Shown in pieces: positions 46,421 to 56,306 of a DNA stretch of 64,000 nt. Positions within the stretch are counted from its first letter, which is position 1, and every line of letters begins with the position of its first letter. The stretch is from assembly GCF_030272615.1 (NCBI RefSeq), contig NC_081412.1, positions 102,102,796 to 102,166,795 of the forward strand, given 5' to 3'. Under the pieces are notes generated by a model. It worked only from the letters and a program-made list of their open reading frames with translations. It was not told the DNA's origin and did not search any database. The position numbers were made by a program, and so were the translations under genes. Source of the DNA: Cryptomeria japonica (Eukaryota > Streptophyta > Pinopsida > Cupressales > Cupressaceae).

Positions 46421-46486
46421 CATATAATATATTAAACATATATATACACATGTAAGTGTATCATCTCTCCCTCTCAAATGCATACA

Positions 46487-46489
<3 letters not shown>

Positions 46490-46545
<56 letters not shown>
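46490..46545. repeat. CT dinucleotide microsatellite
   Basis: It is an uninterrupted (CT)n run of about 56 bp, just right of element C, within the DNA transposon. Confidence 0.95.
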
Positions 46546-46550
<5 letters not shown>

Positions 46551-46827
46551 CCCATTGCAACTGTGTCTGCACTTCTATAGAAGTAAGTGAATTTATTTCT
46601 TGTCTACAACTTCCTCTTTGATTTTTATCATGTATCCTCTCCTAAAAAATTGACTGGTGGATTTTTGTGTGTATATTGAGTAGGAGGAATAGGGTTTGAA
46701 ATTGAATCACAGGTGTATTATCATGAGAAACAAGAAAACCTGTAGCAATATTCTTCTTGAATGTGTTTTTAATGAGCAGAGCACATGTGGAAAATAGTGT
46801 CAACAAAGCAACATGATGAGTCAGAGT

Positions 46828-47412
46828 ACCTGCAATATGTTTTTCAAAAGAAAACAACAGGTAGGAAGAGAAAGAGGGAGAGTAACACAGATGATGTCCT
46901 GTAGAATGATAGTGGTGGGTATGCGAGAGTTCCCATGTTGTTACACACTGCTTGTCACCTAAAGAAATTAAAGTTTGTTTTATGCATGGCAGTGGTAGTA
47001 TATGATGATCATCACTTGTCAAACAGCTTGGAACGGTACATACCCATGAAAGAAATCAAGTGTGTAATTCCTATAGTCACAATCGAGATCAATCTTATAA
47101 CCTTGCAAATTTAATAGCATCATATGTTTTAGAACTTAGGTAGTACTCTTAGGGTTAGGTCAAGCTCTTACACTTTCTTTTTAGTGAAGCCTCATTGTTT
47201 GTTCGCTTGGAGTCTCGTTGTATGATGTTTTATTCACAACTTTAAATTTAATATATCATTTTATTAGCCCACCATATGACCCCTTAGGTGTCATTAGAGG
47301 TCGTATTGTTTCCTAAGAGGTCATATGGTATCATGTGACCCCTTAAGGCCCCTCCTCTTTCCCTCCCCCTACCCCTCTCCCTCTCCCTCTCTCTATCTCT
47401 CTCCCTCTCTCT

Positions 47413-47459
<47 letters not shown>

Positions 47460-48202
47460 CCCTTCTTCTCTCCCACCCCCCTCTTCTCTCTCCCTCTCCC
47501 TCCCTCTACCTCTCTCCCTCTCTCTACCTTCCCTCCCCCGTCTCTCTCTCTCTCCCTCTCTCTACCTGCAATATGTTTTTTCAAAAGAAAACAACTGGTA
47601 GGAAGAGAAAGAGGGAGAGTAACACAGATGATCTCCTGTAGAATGATAGTGGTGGGTATGCGAGAGTTCCCATGTTGTTACACAACGCCTATCACCTAAA
47701 GAAATTAAAGTTTGGTGTATGCATGACAATGGTAGTATATGATGATCATCAATTGTCAAACAGTTTGGAACGGTACAATACCCATGAAAGAAATCAAGTG
47801 TGTAATTCCTATAGTCACAATCGAGATCAGTCTTATAACCTTGCAAATTTAATAGCATCATATGTTTTAGAACTTAGGCAGTACTCTTAGGGTTAGGTCA
47901 AGCTCTTACACTTGCTTTTTAGTGAAGCCTCGTTGTTTGTTCACTTGGAGTCTCATTGTATGATGTTCTATTCATAACTTTAAATTTAATATTCATTTTA
48001 TTAGCCCACCATATGACCCCTTAGGTATCATTAGAGGTCGTATTGTTTCCTAAGAGGTCATATGGTATCCTGTGACCCCTTAAGACCCCTCCTCTTTCCC
48101 TCCCCCGTACTCTCACCCCCCTCTCCCTCTCTCTCTCCCTCTCCCCTCCCTCTGCCTCTTTCCCTCTCTCTACCTTCTCTCTCTCTCTCTCTCCTCCTCT
48201 CT

Positions 48203-48255
<53 letters not shown>

Positions 48256-48299
48256 TCTCTCCCTCTCTCTGCTTTCCCTCCCCCCTCTTCTCTCCCTCT
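46828..48299. repeat. 736-bp tandem duplication containing CT tracts
   Basis: ACCTGCAATATGTTTTT starts at 46828 and again at 47564. The following ~300 bases (through GGTGGGTATGCGAGAGTTCCC and the AGGTCATATGGTATC block) are repeated with few changes, then both copies run into CT-rich sequence. The duplicated segment therefore extends into the simple repeat, as expected from unequal exchange. Confidence 0.75.
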
Positions 48300-48465
48300 C
48301 TCCCTCCCTCTACCTCTCCCTTCCCCCCATCTTCTCTCCCTCTCCCCTCTCCTCTCCCTCTCTCTCCTCCCTCTCCCTCTCCCTCTCCCCTCTCTCCTCT
48401 CCCTCTCCCTCCCTTCCCCCCTCTTCTCTCCTTCTCTCCCTCTCTCTCCCTCTCCCTCCTTCCCC

Positions 48466-48536
<71 letters not shown>

Positions 48537-48580
48537 TCCCCCCTCTTCTCTCCCTCTCTCCCTCTCCCTTCCTCTCTCCC

Positions 48581-48620
<40 letters not shown>

Positions 48621-48835
48621 ATCCCTCTCTCTTCTCTCTCTCTCTCTCTCTCTCTACCCTTCCCTCCCGCCTCTTCTCTCCCTCTCTCCCTCCCTATACC
48701 TCTCCCTTCCCCCATCTTCTCTCCCCTCTCCCCTCTCTCTCTCTCCCTCTCCTCTCTCTCCCTTCCCCCTCTTCTCTCCCTTTCTCCGTCTCCCTTCTTC
48801 TCCTCCCACCCCCTCTCTCTCTCTCTCTCTCTCTT

Positions 48836-48866
<31 letters not shown>

Positions 48867-49253
48867 ACCTTCCCTTCCCCCTCTTCTCTCCCTCTCTCCC
48901 TCCCTCTACCTCTCCCTTCCCCCCATCTTCTCTCCCTCTCTCCCTCTCTCTCCCTCTCCCCTCTCCTCTCCCTCTCTCTCTTTCTCCCCTCTCCTCTCCC
49001 CTCTCCCTCCCTCTCCCTCCCTTCCCCCCCTCTTCTCTCCTTCTCTCCCTCTCTCCCTCTCTCTCCCTCTCCCTCCTTCCCTCTCTCCCTCTCCCACCTC
49101 CCCTCTTCTCTCCCTCTCTCCCTCCCTCTACCTCTCCCTTCCCCCCATCTTCTCTCCCTCTCTCCTCTCTCTCTCCCTCTCCCCTCTCCTCTCCCCTCTC
49201 TCTCTACCTCTCCCCTCTCCTCTCCTTCTCTCCTCCCCTCTCCACCCCCGTCT

Positions 49254-49284
<31 letters not shown>

Positions 49285-49394
49285 TCTCTCATCCCTTCCC
49301 CCCCTCTCCCTCCTTCCCTCTCTCTCTCTCCCTCTCCTCTCTCTCCCTTCCTCCCCCTCTTCTCTCCCTCTCTCCCTCTCCCCTTCCTCCATAC

Positions 49395-49436
<42 letters not shown>
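47341..49436. repeat. long CT-rich imperfect simple-sequence block (~2 kb, excluding the 47564-48100 duplicate)
   Basis: The + strand is almost only C and T for about 1.3 kb (48100-49436), with CTCTCT runs separated by CCCCTCTTCTCTCC-type higher-order repeats. A 465-residue Ser/Leu/Pro ORF over it is a product of the base composition, not a gene. Such a polypyrimidine tract could adopt triplex structure. Confidence 0.9.
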
Positions 49437-49439
<3 letters not shown>

Positions 49440-49440
<1 letters not shown>

Positions 49441-49720
49441 AGTGCGTACGAGGTATTGAAACTATTAGTTCCTTGCCCTGCCATAACTTTTTTAAGGCTT
49501 AGTAGCACGTATGCAGTACTTATTCCTCATAAAGTGTGTACGAGGGTACTATTCCCATTATTCGTTACCCTCTCGATAATATTTTTTAGGCTTAGTAGCG
49601 CATACGCGCTACTTATCAGCCCAGAATGGGAAAAAAGAATACTGTTGGGCTTGTCAACATTTTTAGGTCTAATAGCGCATACGGGTTATTAATGTAGCAC
49701 GTACGCGGTTTATAGACATA
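49440..49720. repeat. subterminal motif cluster 2 (GCGTACG-type)
   Basis: Six copies of the RGCGCRTACGCGSTAC-type motif lie between the CT block and the transposase gene, among them AGTGCGTACGAGGTAT, AGCGCATACGCGCTAC and AGCACGTACGCGGTTT. Several are preceded by AGGCTTAGT or AGGTCTAAT. Confidence 0.7.
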
Positions 49721-50070
49721 GTTTTAGTTGCCCAAGAGCCTCAACGGCCTCAAAAGAAGTTTTTGAGGTCGTTGAAGGCCCCATTGGAACTGTGTCTACA
49801 CTTCTATCACTGTTGTATACATAAAAGTAAGTGAATTTTTGTTTTTGCATGATTTCAAAAGATTGAATTGTTGTTTTTATTAGTTTTTTGTTTTTGCATG
49901 GTTTCAAATGATTGAATTGTGATTGTTTAATAGTTTGATTCCAAAAAATAGTGATAAGATGCATATTTATGGTTATTTATTTATTTTTGAACTTTTCTTT
50001 ACATATATATGTAATATGATTCTATTTAGGTCAACCGATCTCAACCACGGGAAAGAACAAGCGAGGAACA

Positions 50071-52893
50071 ATGGGACAACGAGAGGCTCAAAAGGAAAGA
50101 CAAAGGCAGCGTATGAAGAAATTGTGTGACATAAGAACAATGGGAGAAGAAGGTATGTCAACATCAACATCTTAATTCGATTTACCAAACAAATATAATG
50201 CACCTAATGCAATTGAAGAAGATATCCCGTTGAATAATCAATTAAATGATGAACATATTACACCTTCTCTACTTGATGAATTGAATGTACATAATGCACC
50301 GATGTTAACACCTCCTAGAATCATTCATAGGAAACCAAAGTATCTAATTGACATTGATGAGAATATATTGAAGTCAATGCCCAATAAAATGAATGAACGA
50401 ACTTGTAGGAGAATGGTTAAAAGAATATGGCAAAACTATTTTAAAAACTTAAATCAAACTGCAAGATGTCAATTAATTGTTCAAATGATTAAAATTTTGA
50501 ATTTTAGAGAGACAATGAAAATTCTAGGCCTAAGATCATCTGAAAGCAACAGTGAAAGAACTATTGTTAGAAATCTATTTGATGCATATCAATCTATTGG
50601 TTCAAAATCACATAGTAAAGATTCTAATGCTACTCGACGTGTCATTACATCAACCATAATGAGCAAGAAAATAAAAAAAGATCGTTTGATAAGCAAAACA
50701 AGTAAAGAATTAAAGAGGTGAGAACAAATAGAGGATCCTAACAATAATTCTCTTTGAGCATTCTCAGGTAGACTACCACGCAAAGACAAGGTTGTTGTAG
50801 ATGCACTAAAAATATTAATTGAAGATTTTTGGCATGACAACACAAGAGTATCGCCCAACCAAAGAGATGTTGTTAGAAGGCGAATTGGGTCTAAAATCGT
50901 GAGCCACATGCGAAACACCATTTGGATATGACTCAAACTAAATTTTATGAAAGATTCCTTCAAAAGTTTCCTCAAATAAAAATTTCTCAAAGATTTTTTG
51001 AAATGGCAAAACCTTTTTATATTAAGACTAATCATGTACGCATCACGTGTTGTTGTAGGATGAATATTGAATTTTCCATACATTATGATATTTTTCGTCA
51101 TATTTGTTCTACTTTGCACACTAATGATGTTTTGCGGGAATGTAATATACAAGCACCTCCTGAGTCAGCAAGAGAATTTATTTCAAGTGTGCTATGTAAT
51201 AGACATGATGGTTGCATTTATTATAAGATGCCTTGTTTGGAAGGTTGCTGTGCTATATGTGGTGGTTTGCAACGTTTACCAAGATGCATTCATTTGGAGA
51301 GCACACATGAAATTGGTACGAAACTAGTTTCTTTCGGAAAATACAAGACAATCACATATGGAGTTAAAGATGGAAAAGATTTGAAGAGATGTGAGCTAGT
51401 GAAAAATGATATATGTGTAGCTCAATTTATGAAAATGTTTCAAGAGAAACTAGTTTATGAGTACATAATGCATACACATAGAGCTCGATGGTTAGATGAG
51501 CAATTCAATTTATGTAAGGACACATTTCCTCTTGGCACCATTGTCTCTATCGTTGATTTCGCTGAAAATTATACACTACAACCTCAAAATGAAGTGCAAT
51601 CCATGTATTATCACTCTACACAAGTTTCTATTTTTGTACACATAACATTCATGCATGCAGATGATAGCATAGAGGAGGATAGAAAGGTTGTAAGAGAGTA
51701 TCACTTCTACATAAGTGATGATCGTACTCATTCATCAGAGTTTGTACAATGATGCATTAAAGTTTTCTATGATAGTTTAAGGGAAAGGAACATACAATAC
51801 AACCGACACTTAATATGGTTAGATAATTGCACCGCACAATTCAAGAATGCAAGGATGTTTTATTGGTTGACAAGGATGCATGTGACAAGCGTTGTACAAC
51901 ATTTTTGGAATTTCACTGAGGCTGGACATGGTAAGGGAGAGCACGATGATGCAGGAGCATGTGTGAAAAGAGCCCTAGCCAAGGAAGAATTGAAGTACAA
52001 AGGTGGTGCTGAGTTGGTAGATGTAGAAACAATTGTGCGATGGTGTAAGTCTACAATGGGTCCAGGTAATCCAGGTACGTCATTGGTTCGTAGATATTTT
52101 TGGTTGATTACTGAATCTAACATTGAAAACTATCTAGATTGTTGTACAGTTGCAGGATCGAGTGACATGCACTCATTTATGAGTTCAAATTCAAGTTCAC
52201 TGGTAATATATATGAGACAGATGGTATGTTTTTTCTCTTCATGCATGTATTGTTTGTGGGAAGAATGTGAATCAGAAGAGTGGGTTGACAAATGGTCTTG
52301 TAGACCGTTGGTTCCCATTGATTCATATCAAATTCCCAAAGCACTACAATTGAGCCAGATGGAGACATCAGTGGATTTTGACCATGTATCCGACCTAGTG
52401 GATTCAGGTGATTTTTTGAGTTAATTTTTTTGCAAGTATTCTTTTTGGTTCATTTTGTTGACATCATACTTTATTTTTGGTATTAATTAACACTTTATAA
52501 AATGCAGGTCATGTGTATGCAGTTGTTGTAGAAGAGAACAATGAAGAAGGAACATATTACTATTTGTGTCGTTGTGTTGAGCCTAAAAGAAAATTGACAA
52601 CCACAATCATTGACGGAGAGGGTATTGAGTACCCAATAGGGTCTGTTGTCGTGACAAGATCATGGCTTCAAAGATACCCTATCAAGAATTATGATGTTTG
52701 GTTGTTCGAGGACTTTGAAACACACAAACATATTCTTCATTTCTCTAACCTTGTTGTTGCAACAAATATTCATTTGATGAAGTATCATGGTAGACCTCAT
52801 AACAAGATTTTATGGAAAGTTCGTGAATCTGACCACGAGGCAATACTTGACATAATACAGGTTAGAGCCGATTCTGAAGGCTCACTTGATTGA
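50071..52893 (+). pseudogene. DDE-like transposase gene with introns, broken
   Basis: From ATG 50071 (MGQREAQKERQRQRMKKLCD) the frame continues to 50721, with an in-frame TAA at 50173 that a GTATGT intron (50153-50218) could remove. After two stops near 50719 and 50752 it resumes (KDKVVVDALKILIEDFWHDNT). A frameshift near 50885-50902 leads into the core: RCELVKN, then VDFAENYTLQPQNEVQ (Asp at 51555), WLDNCTAQFKN (Asp at 51822) and FTEAGHGKGEHDDAGACVKR (Glu at 51918). The spacing is D-88-D-31-E. One TGA (51750) interrupts it. A 100-bp intron (52408-52507) joins DSG to HVYAVV in frame. The last exon adds a ~125-residue C-terminal domain (IDGEGIEYPIGSVVVTRSWL) of unknown type. The enzyme would cut and insert the transposon. 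The family is probably Sola-like; this copy is not functional as it stands. Confidence 0.75.
52408..52507 (+). other. predicted intron in the transposase gene
   Basis: The donor TCAG|GTGATT and acceptor AATGCAG|GTC bound 100 bases. Splicing joins phase 1 ends to give a Gly codon and continues the frame without a stop (VDSG-HVYAVVVEE). Unspliced, the frame ends at 52424. Confidence 0.75.
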
Positions 52894-52959
52894 TTCTACG
52901 GTTTAGAGTAGAATGATTTTGAGAATTTTGTATAAATCATCGACGAATTGTTCTATATT

Positions 52960-53225
52960 CGTTTTTTGTATATATAAATGCCCATGAGCTAATTTTTACA
53001 TGTTTAGGGGCATAATTTTGTATATTTAAGTGGCAATGAGCTGATTTGTACATATGTACATGCCAAATTTTGTATATTAAAATGGCGATGAGCTGAATCG
53101 CACATATTGTAATGCCAAATTTTGTATAAAAGCCCATGAGATGATTTGTAAAACAATTTTTTGTATAATCAAATAGCCAAGAGCTGATTTGATCATATTT
53201 AGAGGCAAATTTTTGAATAATATGT
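52960..53225. repeat. degenerate ~60-bp tandem repeat after the transposase gene
   Basis: About four to five imperfect units of the type GCCAAATTTTGTATAT ... ATGAGCTGATTTG follow the stop codon at 52893. They could form part of the 3' untranslated region. Confidence 0.6.
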
Positions 53226-53450
53226 GACAATGTTTTGCGACTATTTTGTGTGTCAATGTTTTGTGACTATGTTTTGAGTATATGTGATGTGTCCCTGGTC
53301 AATCATGAGCATTCTTGATTCTTGTATAATCATGGATAATTATTTGAGTCATTATCGAGTCTTAGGGGTCATAGATTGAGACTAGATACAATTTGAGAAA
53401 AAATTGTCATTGTTGTCAAAAAAGTTGTCAAGCAACTTCTACATTGCGTC

Positions 53451-55795
53451 GGTAGGGTGTGACTCTCAACGTCCTGGTGCTTTGGGATGCACGACAGGGC
53501 CATGCCTAGCGTAAACCTACCCACGCAGATGCGCTCGCGATGTCGGTTTGTGCACACGATGAACAAAATCAATTCTAGCCAATCTTGCAACTTTTACTTG
53601 CAAGCAGCTGACAGTTTTTTGAGCATGCGAAAAAATGCTACTAATTGAAAATGGCTTCGAGTCGTCGAAAATCGAGATAGGTCATTATAGAGGAGCCTCA
53701 CGCGACCCCACGAGATCAAATAGATCGACCATATGTGTCGTGGATTGGAAGAAATAGTCCATCAAATTTTGACAATTTTTTGGACTCAGGGCACTTGAGA
53801 GATCGCACCGGTAGGGTATGACTCTCGATGTTCTGGTGCTTTGGCATGCACGACAGGGCCATGCCTAGCATAAACCTGCCCACCCGGATGTGCTCGCGAC
53901 ATCTGTTTGTGCACACGACGAACATAATCAATTCTAGCCAATCTTGCAACTTTTCCTTGCAAGCAACTGACAGTTTTTTGAGCAGGCGAAAAAATGCTAC
54001 TAATTGAAAATGGCTCCGAGTCGTCAAAAACTGAGATAGGCCATTGTAGAGGAGCCTCACGGGACCCCACAGGATCAAACAAATTGACCGTATGTGTCAT
54101 GGATTGGAAAAAATAGTCTGTCAAATTTTGACAATTTTTTGGACTCAGGGCACTTAAGAGATCGCACTGGTAGGGTTTGACTCTCGACGTTCTAGTGCTT
54201 TGAGATGAACGATAGGGCCATGCCTAGTGTAAACCTGCCCACCCAGACGCGCTCGCGACGTCCATTTGTGCACATGATGAACAAAATCAATTCTAGCCAA
54301 TCTTACTACTTTTTCTTGCAAGCAACTGACGGTTTTTTTAGTAGGCGAAAAAATGCTACTAATTGAAAATGGCTCTGAGTCGTCAAAAACCGAGATAGGC
54401 CATTGTAGAGGAGCCTCACGCAAACCCACGAGATCAAACAGATCAATCGTATGTGTCGTGGATTGGAAGAAACAGTCCGTCAAATTTTGACAATTTTTTA
54501 GACTCAGGGCACTAAAGAGATCACACCAGTAGGGTATGACTCTCGATGTTCTGGTGCTTTGGGATGCACGACAGGGCCATGCCTAGTGTAAACATACCCA
54601 CCCGGATGCGCTCACGACGTCCGTTTGTGCACACGACGAACATAATCAATTCTAGCCAATCTTGCAACTTTTCCTTGCAAGAAACTGATGGTTTTTTAAG
54701 CAGGCGAAAAAATGCTACTAATTGAAAATGGCTCCGAGTCATCGAAAACCAAGATAGGCCATTGTAGAGGAGCCTCACATGACCCCACGGGATCAAATAG
54801 GTCGATCGTATATGTCATGGATTGGAAGAAATAGTCTGTCAAATTTTGACAATTTTTTGGACTTAGGGCACTTGAGAGATCGCATCGGTAGGGTATGACT
54901 CTCGATGTTTTGGTGCTTTGGGGTGCACAAACGGACATTGCGAGCGTGTCCGGGTGGGCATTTTTACGCTAGGCATGACAGGGCCATGCCTAGCGTAAAA
55001 ATGCCCACCCGGACACGCTCGCAATGTCCGTTTGTGCACACGACGAACAAAATCAATTCTAGCTAATCTTGCAACTTTTCCTTGCAAGCAACTGACGGTT
55101 TCTTGAGCAGGTGAAAAAATGCTACTAATTGAAAATGGCTCCGAGTCGTCAAAAACCGAGATAGACAATTGTAGAGGAGCCTCACGCGACCCCACGGGAT
55201 CAAACAGATCGACTCTATGTGTCATGGATTGGAAAAAATAGTCCATCAAATTTTGACAATTTTTGGACTCGGGGCACTTGAGAGATCGCACCAGTAGGGT
55301 ATGACTCTCACCGTTCTGGTGCTTTAAGATGCACGACAGGGCCATGCCTAGTGTAAACCTTCCCACCCAGACGCGCTCGCGATGTCCATTTGTGCACATG
55401 ACGAACAGAATCAATTCTAGCCAATCTTGCAACTTTTCCTTGCAAGCAACTAACGATTTTTTGAGCAGGTGAACAATGCTACTAATTGAAAATGGCTCTA
55501 AGTCATTGAAAACTGAGATAGGCCATTGTAGAGGAGCCTCACGTGACCCCATGGGATCAAACAGATCGATCGTATGTGTCGTGGATTGGAAAAAATAGTC
55601 CGTCAAATTTTGACAATTTTTTGGACTCAGGGCACTTGAGAGATCGCACCGATAGGGTATGACTCTCGACGTTCTGGTGCTTTGGGATGCACGACAGGGC
55701 CATGCCTAGTGTAAACCTGCCCACTCAAACACGCTCGCGACGTCCGTTTGTGCACACAATGAACAAAATTTGACCATTGCGAGCATGAGGGTGCT
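53451..55795. repeat. 359-bp tandem array, seven units
   Basis: The marker (G/A)GTAGGGTATGACTCTC, or its variant, starts at 53451, 53810, 54169, 54528, 54887, 55293 and 55651. The spacings are 359, 359, 359, 359, 406 and 358. The 406-bp unit holds a 47-bp inverted insertion, and the last unit is truncated. The array lies between the 3' ends of the two convergent genes. Minus-strand ORFs of 70-247 residues cross it, but 359 is not a multiple of three, so the frame changes every unit. A coding role is unlikely. Confidence 0.9.
54923..55039. repeat. perfect 54-bp inverted repeat with 9-nt spacer
   Basis: The left arm 54923-54976 (starting GTGCACAAACGGACATTGCG) is the exact reverse complement of 54986-55039. 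The spacer is GACAGGGCC. The right arm is the normal array sequence. The left arm is an extra inverted copy present in only one of the seven units. Confidence 0.95.
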
Positions 55796-55799
55796 CTCG

Positions 55800-56115
55800 C
55801 ACCAAACACATTGTTGTTTATATTCATATTGTCGATTTTTGTTGTTTATATTCATATTGTTAATTACATATGCAAATATTAATTTAAATTTATAAAAGGG
55901 CAACCACCAAATACAACGAATACACAATAATGAACTGGATACAAGGAGTTTTGTAGGGTTAATTCAACATTTTAGAAATTTTATCAAATCATATTTCACG
56001 ATTGCAATGCTTTATATCATATATTTTTGTTGTTTATATTCATATTGTTGATTACATATGCAAATATTCATTTAAATTTATAAAAGGACAACCACAAAAT
56101 ACAACGAATACAAAA
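55800..56115. repeat. dispersed direct duplication (~100 bp, ~188 bp apart)
   Basis: TTTTTGTTGTTTATATTCAT and the following ~100 bases (TTACATATGCAAATATT ... ATAAAAGG ... ACAACGAATAC) occur at about 55836 and 56024 with few changes. They lie just downstream of the second gene's stop codon (- strand). Confidence 0.75.
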
Positions 56116-56306
56116 TAATGAACTCATTACACATTTATTGGATCGAATATCGATATTTATATATATTAAAAAAGGCATGTCTGCCAAGTCAATACAAGTA
56201 TTACAAAAATGTGGCATATGCCATGTCCAAATCGATATACAATAAAAATGTAGAATATATCTACATGTATTGGTCATTCTATGACCAAAACTAACACTAT
56301 ATGATC

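Noticed and set aside
48062-49459. 465-residue Ser/Leu/Pro ORF (and Arg/Glu ORFs on the other strand)
   Set aside because: It is a direct translation of CT/GA simple repeats with no domain, and repeat periodicity explains the open frame.
53716-55606. Minus-strand ORFs of 70-247 residues in the 359-bp array
   Set aside because: The unit length is not divisible by three, so the same peptide recurs in shifted frames. A repeat unit that happens to be open explains it better than a gene.
53451-55795. Regular repeats considered as a CRISPR array
   Set aside because: This is a eukaryotic window. Units are contiguous 359-bp repeats without unique spacers and without cas genes.
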